A stretch of DNA of 64,000 nt from Desulfitobacterium metallireducens DSM 15288. Lineage in GTDB: Bacteria; Bacillota; Desulfitobacteriia; Desulfitobacteriales; Desulfitobacteriaceae. The notes under the pieces are model-generated. The model had not been told where the DNA came from. It was given only the letters and a program-made list of their open reading frames with translations, and did no database searches. Made by a program: the position numbers and the translations under genes. This document shows, in pieces, positions 45,546-53,836 of the stretch. The stretch spans positions 1 through 64,000 of the forward strand of contig NZ_CP007032.1 of the NCBI RefSeq assembly GCF_000231405.2, read 5' to 3'. Each line of letters starts with the position of its first letter. Within the stretch, counting starts at the first letter, position 1.

Positions 45546-46235
45546 TTAAAAGAAAGTCTTTTGCACTAGGAATAAAATAGACAAAAGAATAGGCTGATGG
45601 ATAAGATAGATGAGCAAAGAATGTTTGCTCATCTTTTCTATTATAGACGGTAAAGAATAAGAGGCCTGTAAATCAGAAGAAACATACTTAAACCGGTAGA
45701 AAAGGATTCCTAAAGCTGAAACTCCACTATAAGGAAAGAAAGGATAAATATCGATCGTTGAAAATCCAGGGTAATATACTCCTAAAGGGAGAAGCCAAGG
45801 TCCTGAGATATACGTGTTAGATAAAACGAATCCCAAGATTAGGGCAAAGAGTGAGTAGAAGCTTAAAAAAGCCGTTGAACGTTTTTGGAGAAAGGGATAA
45901 AGAAGAGCCATCACCCCCAGAAAATGGAGTATTCCAAAGCGGATATAGGACTCGGGCATTGCGATATAGGTAAGTAAGGTGATAATCAGAGCCCAGGATA
46001 AGATTTTGACAGCATTGCGGAATGGATGGTGACTGAAACCGCTACTCACTCCTGCTAGGAAGATAAACAAGACGGCCGAAATCTTTCCTTCTACAAACCA
46101 ATACCAAGAATCGACCTGAACTGGGGCAGAAGTGAAGAAATCCAAGTCATAAATAAAATGGTAGAGAATCATAAGAATGAGGGCAAGGGCTCGTAATAGA
46201 TCGATTTCGGGAATTCGAGAGGCGGTATTTTTCAA
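45546..46235 (-). CDS. DUF1624 (HGSNAT-like) acyltransferase membrane protein
   Basis: This 229-residue protein has six to seven hydrophobic segments. It begins RIPEIDLLRALALILMILYH, the N-terminal signature of the heparan-alpha-glucosaminide N-acetyltransferase catalytic-domain family, with a conserved His in the first helix and LLIYLIHQP near the end. Family members are thought to acetylate sugars across a membrane, but no bacterial substrate can be named here. It lies 17 bases after the glycosyltransferase gene on the same strand, so a joint role in envelope glycan modification is plausible but unproven. Confidence 0.75.
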   Translation of the reverse strand: MKNTASRIPEIDLLRALALILMILYHFIYDLDFFTSAPVQVDSWYWFVEGKISAVLFIFLAGVSSGFSHHPFRNAVKILSWALIITLLTYIAMPESYIRFGILHFLGVMALLYPFLQKRSTAFLSFYSLFALILGFVLSNTYISGPWLLPLGVYYPGFSTIDIYPFFPYSGVSALGILFYRFKYVSSDLQASYSLPSIIEKMSKHSLLIYLIHQPILLSILFLVQKTFF

Positions 46236-46252
46236 ATTAACACCTTACTTTC

Positions 46253-47101
46253 TTACACTTTATCTTTTCGTTGATAGGGAATGATGAGATGCTGTTCACA
46301 AAAAGGATGAGAAATAGCTAAGGTTTCATTCCAAAGTTTGAGAATATCAAACCGTCTTTCGGGATGATAGCCTAGTAATTGGTGTTTTCCCAAGGAACGT
46401 GTGAGAGGCTTATCATGAGCTAAAGCAAATCCCATGATGCAATCCCCAATAATCGTTTCGGCGATTAAGCGGGCATGTTGTCGCTCTTTACGCGGAGATT
46501 TTAAGTCTTGATGGCGTAGTGAAGTTACGACTTGGGTTTTTAAGCCAAGTTTGCTAGCCCATACTAATGACAAAGGCGGAATTGCGATCCCCTCGGGGGG
46601 AATGGCATCCAAAGCTTTGGCAGATAAAGCATGGGGACCATGGGTGGGCGTAGCTAGACCTAAAGTATGGAATAGTCCGAGCTCTTTGTTGAGGTTAGCC
46701 CGAAATCGTAAAACAAGATGGGCGAGATTCGCGCGATGAGTAATATAGGGATAACAGTTGGTGAGGGCGATATCGACTCCCTGATCTAAAGCGAAAAGGA
46801 GTTGTTCCAAATTTTCAAGGATATTTCCCGACATATCTCCATCTAAAAAGAGCACTCCCTCAGAGTTCAGTTTATGGGCATAGAGAGCGCCGACAGCCCG
46901 AGGAATATCAATACCGAGCGGTTCAGCAAAATAGATGGTGTGAATGCGTGAATCAGGAATGGAACGGGTAAGCTCTAGGGTTCGATCGGTACAACCGTTC
47001 AGCACAAGAATAATATACCTGAGAGGAAGTTTCAAGACTGTGGCCAGGACGGCAAGGATACTCTTTTCTTCGTTGTAGGCGGGAATGACAACATCATACA
47101 T
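46253..47101 (-). CDS. Glycosyltransferase family 2 protein
   Basis: The 282-residue GT-A fold protein begins MYDVVIPAYNEEKSIL and has the nucleotide-sugar metal motif FLDGDMSG (DxD-like, about residue 89). No membrane segment is evident. The start at 47101 is preferred because GGAGG lies eight bases before it; a longer reading from 47119 would include that site. The acceptor and donor sugars are unknown. It forms a two-gene unit with the DUF1624 gene and diverges from yabG. Confidence 0.8.
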   Translation of the reverse strand: MYDVVIPAYNEEKSILAVLATVLKLPLRYIILVLNGCTDRTLELTRSIPDSRIHTIYFAEPLGIDIPRAVGALYAHKLNSEGVLFLDGDMSGNILENLEQLLFALDQGVDIALTNCYPYITHRANLAHLVLRFRANLNKELGLFHTLGLATPTHGPHALSAKALDAIPPEGIAIPPLSLVWASKLGLKTQVVTSLRHQDLKSPRKERQHARLIAETIIGDCIMGFALAHDKPLTRSLGKHQLLGYHPERRFDILKLWNETLAISHPFCEQHLIIPYQRKDKV

Positions 47102-47115
47102 GTTTCTCGCCTCCA

Positions 47116-47141
47116 GCATATGATTTTATTACATCATATGC
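47116..47141. repeat. Palindrome in the glycosyltransferase-yabG divergent region
   Basis: GCATATGAT, an 8-base centre and ATCATATGC: a 9-bp perfect inverted repeat just upstream of both divergent genes. It is a candidate operator. Confidence 0.4.
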
Positions 47142-47158
47142 CGTTTCTCTTCATTCGT

Positions 47159-47167
47159 CATAGAATA
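47159..47167 (+). promoter_or_regulatory. Possible sigma-K -10 element for yabG
   Basis: CATAGAATA matches the sigma-K -10 pattern CATANNNTA and lies about 28 bases before the start. B. subtilis yabG is known to be sigma-K dependent. No clear -35 is visible. Confidence 0.35.
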
Positions 47168-47195
47168 AAGCAGAGATCGGAAGGAGGGAAAAAGT

Positions 47196-48035
47196 GTGTT
47201 TGATGTAGGAGATATCGTCGCTAGGCATTCGCACAAACAGGACTTGTATTTCCGGATTGTTCAGATTCAAGCCAGCGGAGGAGAAAAAACAGCCTTACTT
47301 AAGGGCATTAATACGAGGCTCTTAGCTGATGCTCCTCTAAATGATCTCGTTGGGAAAAATCCGTCTGAGGTTGCCCATTATCAACTGGAGGATTTTCAGG
47401 GAATTTACCAAAAGCTCAAGGTTGTTGTTAATCAGAGAAAGGCTAGTCAAGAGAAGGATGAAACTGATGAATATTTCGAAATACCGGGTCGCGTCCTTCA
47501 CCTTGATGGCGATGAAGACTATCTTAATCAGTGCCTTAAGACCTACCATCAATTAGGGTTGGAGGCTAAGGGGATTTGTAAATCAGAAAAAGAGCAACCT
47601 AAAGTGATTTACCAGATTCTCAAAGAGAATCCTACAGATATTCTTGTTTTAACCGGACATGATGGGTTTCTTCATGGAAAAAAGGACTTTCGGAGCCTTG
47701 ATAGTTATAGAAGTTCACGGTATTTTGTACAGTCCGTTATTGAGGCTCGTCGATTTCAACCCAATAGGGACGCTTTAGTCATTTTTGCGGGAGCTTGCCA
47801 GTCAAACTATGATGCAATTTTATCATCTGGGGCAAATTTTGCCTCTTCTCCGCAAAGAGTGCTGATTCACGCTTTTGATCCGGTTTTTATTGTTGAGAGA
47901 ATTGCCTATACTCCAATCGATGGAATGGTTTCTTTAAAAGAAGCTATAACGCATACAGTAACCGGGACGGATGGAGTCGGTGGGATTGAGACAAGGGGGC
48001 AGTTGCGACGGGGATATCCAAGAAGTCCTTATTAA
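47196..48035 (+). CDS. yabG: Sporulation-specific protease YabG
   Basis: YabG processes spore coat proteins (and in clostridia also germination proteins). The 279-residue protein begins FDVGDIVARHSHKQDLYFRI, typical for the family. It shows the proposed catalytic His in LVLTGHDG (about residue 152) and Cys in IFAGACQSNYDA (about residue 205). The start is GTG at 47196, eight bases after AAGGAGGG. It follows the conserved rsmA-yabG order, here interrupted by five other genes. A terminator follows. Confidence 0.92.
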   Translation: MFDVGDIVARHSHKQDLYFRIVQIQASGGEKTALLKGINTRLLADAPLNDLVGKNPSEVAHYQLEDFQGIYQKLKVVVNQRKASQEKDETDEYFEIPGRVLHLDGDEDYLNQCLKTYHQLGLEAKGICKSEKEQPKVIYQILKENPTDILVLTGHDGFLHGKKDFRSLDSYRSSRYFVQSVIEARRFQPNRDALVIFAGACQSNYDAILSSGANFASSPQRVLIHAFDPVFIVERIAYTPIDGMVSLKEAITHTVTGTDGVGGIETRGQLRRGYPRSPY

Positions 48036-48066
48036 ATCCAAGGGGACAGTTAAGGTATAAAAAGTG

Positions 48067-48095
48067 AAGGGCGCCGATGAGGCGCCCTTTGTATA
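48067..48095 (+). terminator. Terminator of yabG
   Basis: AAGGGCGCC, a 5-nt loop and GGCGCCCTT, followed by a short T/A tract. Confidence 0.75.
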
Positions 48096-48179
48096 ATTAT
48101 AGGACTCAGAAGGATATTTATCCCAATAGGCCGAAGATATATAAAAGATAGTCAGAATTAAAAGATAGGGGGTTAGAGA

Positions 48180-48335
48180 ATGAATCCTATAAGTGTTAAT
48201 TTTGGCCTATTTGGTTTGGCTGCTACTTTTAACGTTTTATTGTTGATTCTGGGTTTTGCTTGTTTAATTCAACTTTTCCGATTTTTAACTAAGGGCATTA
48301 AAGCACTAGATATTTATATAAAAAATGTAAAATAA
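48180..48335 (+). CDS. Small single-pass membrane protein, unknown function
   Basis: This 51-residue reading frame starts with ATG at 48180, eight bases after GGGGG, and reads MNPISVNFGLFGLAATFNVL at the start. Residues about 8-34 are strongly hydrophobic, followed by a basic tail (RFLTKGIKALDIYIKNVK), so it should be a positive-inside membrane peptide. I do not recognise a family. It stands 35 bases before the next gene, also of unknown function, and the two may form an operon. The good ribosome-binding site supports its being real. Confidence 0.5.
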   Translation: MNPISVNFGLFGLAATFNVLLLILGFACLIQLFRFLTKGIKALDIYIKNVK

Positions 48336-48370
48336 GAAAAACGAAATATGATTGGAGGTTAATCATTGTT

Positions 48371-49354
48371 TTGAAGCATAAAGTTTTTGTAATGGGTATC
48401 CCAATTTTACTTTTAATAGCTTTTCTTATGGGAATAGCATCTCTCTTCTATGGCATACCTTTCGGAAACCTTATTGCAAAACATTATATTAAACAATATT
48501 CTAATGTTAAGTATAGTCATGTCGAACATAGAATGGGCAACGTTAATTATAACTTCAAGAACTCAGCATACCATGCCTCGATTTTAGATAGTAATGGGAG
48601 CCTTATAACTGAAATTGCTTATAGCTTAGGAACTAATTCTTTGTATGATTCAAGTTACAATGATGAGATTAGTAAAGATTTTAAAGCAAATATAAATGGT
48701 TTACTATCAAAAGAATATCCTTCAATAGAAACTACATTTGTTTATGTATGGGAAGAGGTAGATGCGAACCAAGATTTTAATAGAGCTGATCTAAAGAAAA
48801 AACATAGGATAGATGTTTCCATGAATGACAAATCGACCACAATAAGCACTGATGAAAGCAAAAAAAAGTTTACCGAAATAGTGAGAAAAATATTTAATTC
48901 AGTAGAAGGCCAATACAATGCAGAATCGTCACAAATAATGTACGATAATCATCACGACATGATGGAAGTATTGATAGGGAACGAACAAAGTAAATTACCC
49001 GATGAAGAACTGCAAAAATTGATTCATGTAATACATACCTATGATGGTACAGAGAATCCAGTAGTCAAAGCAGAAGCAATTACCGTTGACAGTATTGATG
49101 AGTTCGTTGATTATGTTCACCAAGACTTAAGCGCTAAATATCAAGTAACCCAAACGACTGAAGAAGGAGACGCAATTATTCAGACCTTAGAATATGACGG
49201 AACAACTATTAAATTTACTTTCGATAATACACAGGACAAATTTGCAGGAAATAGCAAAGGCGTAATAACTAAGGAATATCTAAAAATAGATAAGGAAGGC
49301 GGCCTTTGTTATTTACTAGATAAAGACGGAAATAAAAGTGTTTTCCCTTTATGA
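48371..49354 (+). CDS. Membrane-anchored protein of unknown function (YfjL-like N-terminus)
   Basis: This 327-residue protein has one N-terminal membrane helix (about residues 5-28) followed by YGIPFGNLIAKHYIKQY. That segment resembles the N-terminus of the Bacillus YfjL-like group of small exported proteins. The rest is hydrophilic, Asp/Lys/Ser-rich and has no catalytic motif that I recognise. The start appears to be TTG at 48371 after GGAGG at 48355-48359. Base composition is clearly AT-richer than neighbours, and it lies between two strong terminators with a tiny membrane gene, suggesting recent acquisition. Function unknown. Confidence 0.6.
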   Translation: MKHKVFVMGIPILLLIAFLMGIASLFYGIPFGNLIAKHYIKQYSNVKYSHVEHRMGNVNYNFKNSAYHASILDSNGSLITEIAYSLGTNSLYDSSYNDEISKDFKANINGLLSKEYPSIETTFVYVWEEVDANQDFNRADLKKKHRIDVSMNDKSTTISTDESKKKFTEIVRKIFNSVEGQYNAESSQIMYDNHHDMMEVLIGNEQSKLPDEELQKLIHVIHTYDGTENPVVKAEAITVDSIDEFVDYVHQDLSAKYQVTQTTEEGDAIIQTLEYDGTTIKFTFDNTQDKFAGNSKGVITKEYLKIDKEGGLCYLLDKDGNKSVFPL

Positions 49355-49401
49355 TGTATAAAACAATTACAGACCCATGGGATATTTAATCGGTGTAATG
49401 C

Positions 49402-49446
49402 AAAAGAGGCAGACCAGAAGAATAATTATCTGGTCTGCCTCTTTAA
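49402..49446. terminator. Bidirectional terminator
   Basis: A 16-bp perfect stem (49403-49418 with 49429-49444) between the convergent YfjL-like and L,D-transpeptidase genes, A/T-flanked on both sides. Confidence 0.88.
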
Positions 49447-49478
49447 GGTTTTAATACACTAAAACTACATCCATCATG

Positions 49479-49817
49479 TTAAGGCTTAATAATCACTGGT
49501 GTACCAACCCCTACTTGTTGATAGAGGGCTTCGACATGATTATTATGCATACGAATGCATCCCTTTGAAGCACTTGTTCCAATGCTTGCGGGGTTACTTG
49601 TTCCGTGAATTCCGTAATGAGGGATGGAGAGTCCTAACCAGCGGCTGCCAAATACACCACCGGGATTTATATATTTACTGGCAACTGAGTAAGTCCCGGT
49701 AGGTGTTGGCGTGTTAGATTTGCCAATAGCAATCGGGTAACGCGCGATCACTTTATTTCCCTCATGAAGTTCAAGTTGACGACTGGAACGGTGAATGACA
49801 ATTTGACGTTGGGGCAT
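49479..49817 (-). CDS. L,D-transpeptidase (YkuD domain)
   Basis: The 112-residue protein is a bare YkuD catalytic domain. It has the ordered motif HGTSNPASIGTSASKGCIRM with His71, the nucleophile Cys87 and Arg89, preceded by the TPTPTGTY strand. Such enzymes form 3-3 peptidoglycan cross-links or act on the spore cortex. No signal peptide or LysM domain is visible, unlike most YkuD proteins, which fits the short spore-associated type. GGGAGGAAGG precedes the start. It lies alone on the minus strand, diverging from the cyanophycin genes. Confidence 0.9.
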   Translation of the reverse strand: MPQRQIVIHRSSRQLELHEGNKVIARYPIAIGKSNTPTPTGTYSVASKYINPGGVFGSRWLGLSIPHYGIHGTSNPASIGTSASKGCIRMHNNHVEALYQQVGVGTPVIIKP

Positions 49818-49920
49818 TAAACCTTCCTCCCTTCTTTTACAGCATATGGCGCTGAATTTGAAAATGTTTAATTTTGAATAATGTAGGGACCTTTTTGCGG
49901 AAAATAGATAAAGGAAACTT

Positions 49921-50019
49921 ACTTCAGGTGGAGTTTTGACTTCATCTGAAGTTTAGTTGACTTATCCAGGGACTTAGCGCCACTTATCTCCCTCTTATGT
50001 AGAGGGAGTATTAGTGGCG
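49921..50019 (+). promoter_or_regulatory. Two-hairpin leader before cyanophycinase
   Basis: Hairpin 1: ACTTCAGGTG (49921-49930) with CATCTGAAGT (49943-49952). Hairpin 2: CGCCAC and CTCCCTC (49978-49994) with GAGGGAG (50002-50008) and GTGGCG (50014-50019). No T-run follows. The pair could be an mRNA leader structure or protein-binding sites; it matches no riboswitch class that I recognise. Confidence 0.45.
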
Positions 50020-50051
50020 ATTAGTCATCGGATAATGGAGGGAGGCTTTTC

Positions 50052-50858
50052 ATGAGTGACTATGTTGATGGCAAACTTTTAATTATTGGTGGAGCTGAGG
50101 ATAAAAAAGGGGAATGTAAAATTCTCAAACGTTTTATACAGGAAGCGGGTGGGAGAGAAAGCGTGATTACGGTCCTAACAGCGGCGACGGAGCTTCCGGA
50201 GCAGGTTGGTGAAGAGTATCAGGAACTCTTTACAAAATTGGGGGGTGGCGAGATTCAAGTCCTCGATGTTGCCGACCGAGGGGGAGCCAACCACGAAAGT
50301 ATAGTTCGTGAATTGCAAAAATCGTCAGGTGTTTTTTTTACAGGAGGGGATCAGCTGCGGATTACGGGGATGATTGGAGGAACTCTGCTGGGGAAAGCCC
50401 TTCATCAGCTCTATGAAAGAGGGGTAATCATTGCAGGGACAAGCGCTGGAGCCTCTGTCATGTCGGATACCATGATTGTGGGTGGGGAAGCAGGTACACC
50501 CAAAAAAGATACTTTAACGATGGCTCCAGGGCTCGGGCTTTTACGATCAGTTGTTATTGATCAACATTTTGCGCAGAGGGGAAGAATTGGACGATTATTG
50601 ATGGCTGTTTCCCAGAATCCCTATGTTTTAGGCGTAGGAATTGATGAGGATACTTCAATCCTGGTTCATTCCGATGGACGTTTTTTTGTCGTGGGCAAGA
50701 ATACGGTAACGGTGGTCGATGCTTCACCGACAATTGCGAGTAACGTCTCGGAAATCTCTCCAGGGCAGGCCTTAGTGTTGACTCCAGTGCTGATGCACGT
50801 TTTATCCGAAGGATATGGCTTCGATCTTAAACGCCGAGTTGCCCATTTTCACGCCTAA
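50052..50858 (+). CDS. cphB: Cyanophycinase
   Basis: Cyanophycinase cleaves the arginine-aspartate storage polymer cyanophycin to beta-Asp-Arg dipeptides. The 268-residue serine peptidase (S51 family) begins with GKLLIIGGAEDK, has FFTGGDQLRI and the nucleophile serine in AGTSAGASVMS (about residue 132), and the family segment GVGIDEDTS. GGGAGG precedes the ATG. cphA follows 86 bases downstream, giving a complete make-and-break pair. Confidence 0.95.
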   Translation: MSDYVDGKLLIIGGAEDKKGECKILKRFIQEAGGRESVITVLTAATELPEQVGEEYQELFTKLGGGEIQVLDVADRGGANHESIVRELQKSSGVFFTGGDQLRITGMIGGTLLGKALHQLYERGVIIAGTSAGASVMSDTMIVGGEAGTPKKDTLTMAPGLGLLRSVVIDQHFAQRGRIGRLLMAVSQNPYVLGVGIDEDTSILVHSDGRFFVVGKNTVTVVDASPTIASNVSEISPGQALVLTPVLMHVLSEGYGFDLKRRVAHFHA

Positions 50859-50944
50859 GGTTTAGGAAAGAGAATATTAAGAATAAAAAAGGTAAAACTA
50901 ATAGATGTGTACTTTTCCCATGTCAAAGGAGGACAAATATCGTA

Positions 50945-53599
50945 ATGGAGATAAAAAGTATCCAGGCGATTCAGGGTGCTAATGTCTATAGTTATCGGCC
51001 AATCATCCGAACCGTTGTGGATCTCCAGGAATGGGCAGAAAAAGAAAGCAAAACACTGGGGGATTTTAACTCGCGTTTAGTCCAGATCCTTCCTAATCTT
51101 TATGAGCACCACTGCTCACGGGGAAAACCGGGTGGTTTTATCGAGCGGCTCCAGGAGGGAACGTTCATTGGCCATGTTATGGAGCATGTGACTATTGAAC
51201 TTTTAACCCTCACAGGACAAACTATTCCTTATGGTAAAACAATGTCTATTCTGGAATCCCCAGGAGAGTATGAAATCATCTTTAATTATGATTCCTTAGA
51301 GGCGGGAATTGAGGGTTTCAAACAAGGGTTTAAGGTTGTTGAACAACTCCTTGCAGGGGAGCTTCCTGATGTTAAGATATCGCTAGAACGAATACGACAA
51401 GTTAAGGAAGAGTTTGAGCTTGGCGCTTCAACCCGGTCAATCCTGGAAGCGGCAAATGAAAGAGGAATACCCGTACAACGGTTAAATGAAGGAAGTCTGC
51501 TTCAGCTGGGGTATGGTCGTAATCAAAGACGAATTCAAGCGGCAATGACTGATCAGACAAGTTGTATCGGAGTTGATATTGCCTGTGATAAGGAGTTAAC
51601 CAAACAGCTTCTTTATGAAGGGGGAGTTCCTACTCCAAGAGGGGATAGCACAGAGAGTGAGGAGGAAGCTGTCGAGATTTTTCATTGGTTGGGCAAGCCG
51701 TCTGTAGTGAAGCCCTATAATGGAAATCAAGGAAAAGGGGTTAGCCTTAAATTAGAGACCGAGGGTGAAGTTCGTGCAGCGTTTAGGGTTGCGCAAACCT
51801 ATAGCAATCGCGTCTTGGTGGAAGAATATGTGGAGGGACAAAATTATCGGCTCTTAGTGATAGGAAACCAACTTGTAGCTGTAGCGGAGCGGATTCCAGC
51901 TAGCGTGATTGGAGATGGAGTTTCGAGTATAGAACAATTAGTCCAGAAAGTGAATGAGAATCCCTTGCGGGGTGAAGATCATGAAAAACTCCTCACTAAG
52001 ATTAAAATTGATCCTGTAGTGATTATGTCTTTAGCCCAGAAGAAGTTGACTTTGGAGTTTGTACCCGATGAAGGGGAGCTTGTTTATCTTCGAGATAGTG
52101 CCAATTTAAGTACGGGTGGGATTGCTAAAGATGTTACTGCACTTGTCCATCCTGAAAATGCAGAATTAGCAATATACGCTGCACGGATAATTGGATTGGA
52201 TATTGCAGGTGTTGATTTAGTTATTGAGGATATTGGAATCTCTTATCGGGAACAAAAGGGGGCAATTATTGAAATTAATGCTGCGCCTGGGATTCGCATG
52301 CATCAGCATCCCTCTCTCGGAATACCTATCGATGTGGGTCGGAAAATTGTTGACCATGTTTTACCCAAGGGTAACGGGAGAATCCCTATTGTTTCTATAA
52401 CAGGCACAAATGGCAAAACAACAACAACCCGAATGATTGGGAAAATGTTGGCCGATCGACATCTTAATGTAGGGATGACGACGACAGATGGAGTTTATAT
52501 CGGGGGTAAGCTTCTCATGAGCGGGGATACAACAGGCCCAGAAAGTGCTCGCATGATCTTACGCCATCCGGATGTGCAGGTTGCCGTTTTGGAAACAGCG
52601 CGTGGCGGGATTTTACGGTCGGGTTTAGCCTATGATTATGCGGATATAGCCGTGATTACTAATGCAGCAAAAGATCATTTGGGTCAATATGGTGTAGAGA
52701 CGCTTGAAGATATTGCTCATGTCAAGAGCCTTGTTGCTGAGGTGGTGAAGCCGCATAGCCATGTTGTATTGAATGCGGATGACCCGTTGGTTGTTCAAAT
52801 GGCGCGTAAAACGAAAGGGCGGGTTATCTTTTTCAGTAGAGAAAAGGATAACCTAACCGTTCGTAAACATTTGGCCTGTGGTGGGACGGCTGTTTTTGTT
52901 CGCCGTGGCGTAATTTTACTTTGCCAAGGGGATCAAAGCTATAAAATTTGCACGGTCAAACAACTTCCCATTACCTGGGAGGGGAGAGCTGTTCATAATC
53001 TTCAGAATGCCTTAGGGGCAATTGCTGCAGGTTGGGCGTTAGGATTGACGGCAGAGGATATTCATTTGTCCTTGAGGGAATTCACCTCTGATCCGGAATA
53101 TAACCGAGGACGTCTCAATCTTTATGAAATCGGCGGAGTTAATGTCTTCATCGATTATGGACATAATGCCGCCGGAATTCAGGAAGTGATCAATACTTTA
53201 AAAAAATTTAAAGCGAGTTCTGTCGTGGGGTGTGTTACCGTGCCAGGAGATCGTTCCGATGAAACAATACGGGAAGTTGCTCGTGTAGCGGCTCAGGGAT
53301 TTCACCGTTTAATTATCCGAGAGGATGAAGATTTACGAGGAAGAAAACCAGGAGAAATTGCGAAGATTATGCTTGAGGAAGCGCGCTCTGCGGGGATGGA
53401 TCTTAAGCAAATCTCGGTTGTTTTACCGGAACGGGAAGCCTTCAAATATGGTATTGAGCATTGCCGTGCGGGTGAGATTTTTGTGATGTTTTATGAGAAT
53501 CTAAAGCCTATAGAAGAGGAAATTCGGCTTCGCCTGAATCAACAAGACATGACTGGATTTGGGATACCTCAAAAAGTGGCAACAGGCGAGGCAGGCTAA
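50945..53599 (+). CDS. cphA: Cyanophycin synthetase
   Basis: CphA polymerises aspartate and arginine, without a ribosome, into cyanophycin using ATP. The 884-residue protein has the N-terminal CphA domain (FIGHVMEHVTIELL), an ATP-grasp domain (about residues 220-470; VVKPYNGNQGKGVSLK, LVEEYVEGQNYRLLV) and a Mur-ligase-like domain. The Mur-like domain has the P-loop ITGTNGKTTTTR near residue 485 and VLETARGGILRSGLAY. All expected active-site regions are present and length is typical. AAAGGAGG precedes the ATG. Confidence 0.97.
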   Translation: MEIKSIQAIQGANVYSYRPIIRTVVDLQEWAEKESKTLGDFNSRLVQILPNLYEHHCSRGKPGGFIERLQEGTFIGHVMEHVTIELLTLTGQTIPYGKTMSILESPGEYEIIFNYDSLEAGIEGFKQGFKVVEQLLAGELPDVKISLERIRQVKEEFELGASTRSILEAANERGIPVQRLNEGSLLQLGYGRNQRRIQAAMTDQTSCIGVDIACDKELTKQLLYEGGVPTPRGDSTESEEEAVEIFHWLGKPSVVKPYNGNQGKGVSLKLETEGEVRAAFRVAQTYSNRVLVEEYVEGQNYRLLVIGNQLVAVAERIPASVIGDGVSSIEQLVQKVNENPLRGEDHEKLLTKIKIDPVVIMSLAQKKLTLEFVPDEGELVYLRDSANLSTGGIAKDVTALVHPENAELAIYAARIIGLDIAGVDLVIEDIGISYREQKGAIIEINAAPGIRMHQHPSLGIPIDVGRKIVDHVLPKGNGRIPIVSITGTNGKTTTTRMIGKMLADRHLNVGMTTTDGVYIGGKLLMSGDTTGPESARMILRHPDVQVAVLETARGGILRSGLAYDYADIAVITNAAKDHLGQYGVETLEDIAHVKSLVAEVVKPHSHVVLNADDPLVVQMARKTKGRVIFFSREKDNLTVRKHLACGGTAVFVRRGVILLCQGDQSYKICTVKQLPITWEGRAVHNLQNALGAIAAGWALGLTAEDIHLSLREFTSDPEYNRGRLNLYEIGGVNVFIDYGHNAAGIQEVINTLKKFKASSVVGCVTVPGDRSDETIREVARVAAQGFHRLIIREDEDLRGRKPGEIAKIMLEEARSAGMDLKQISVVLPEREAFKYGIEHCRAGEIFVMFYENLKPIEEEIRLRLNQQDMTGFGIPQKVATGEAG

Positions 53600-53605
53600 G
53601 GCAAT

Positions 53606-53666
53606 AATTCAAAAAGAATCATGAGAAGGGGTCATTTTGGCCTCTTTTTATGATTCTTTTTGAATT
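53606..53666 (+). terminator. Terminator of the cyanophycin operon
   Basis: A 17-bp perfect outer stem (53606-53622 with 53650-53666) contains an inner GAGAAGGGGTC / GGCCTCTTTTT stem with a T-run. Confidence 0.75.
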
Positions 53667-53790
53667 CTGGTATGCCCTACGATGAATGGGGTTAAGTGTG
53701 CGGACAAGTGTAAATAAGCTATTGGCGGTGCTAAGCTTGTTAATAGCTAGTTTTCTATACATTAGACTGGTAGAGAGAAGGTAAAAGGGA

Positions 53791-53824
53791 TATAATATAA
53801 TAAAATAAAATCCGAACGTTCGGA
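53791..53824 (+). promoter_or_regulatory. ispE upstream region: TATAAT and a 14-bp palindrome
   Basis: TATAAT at 53791-53796 lacks a clear -35. Directly before the gene, TCCGAACGTTCGGA (53811-53824) is a perfect palindrome, a likely protein-binding site overlapping the start of the transcript. Confidence 0.5.
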
Positions 53825-53836
53825 AAGGATACCGCG

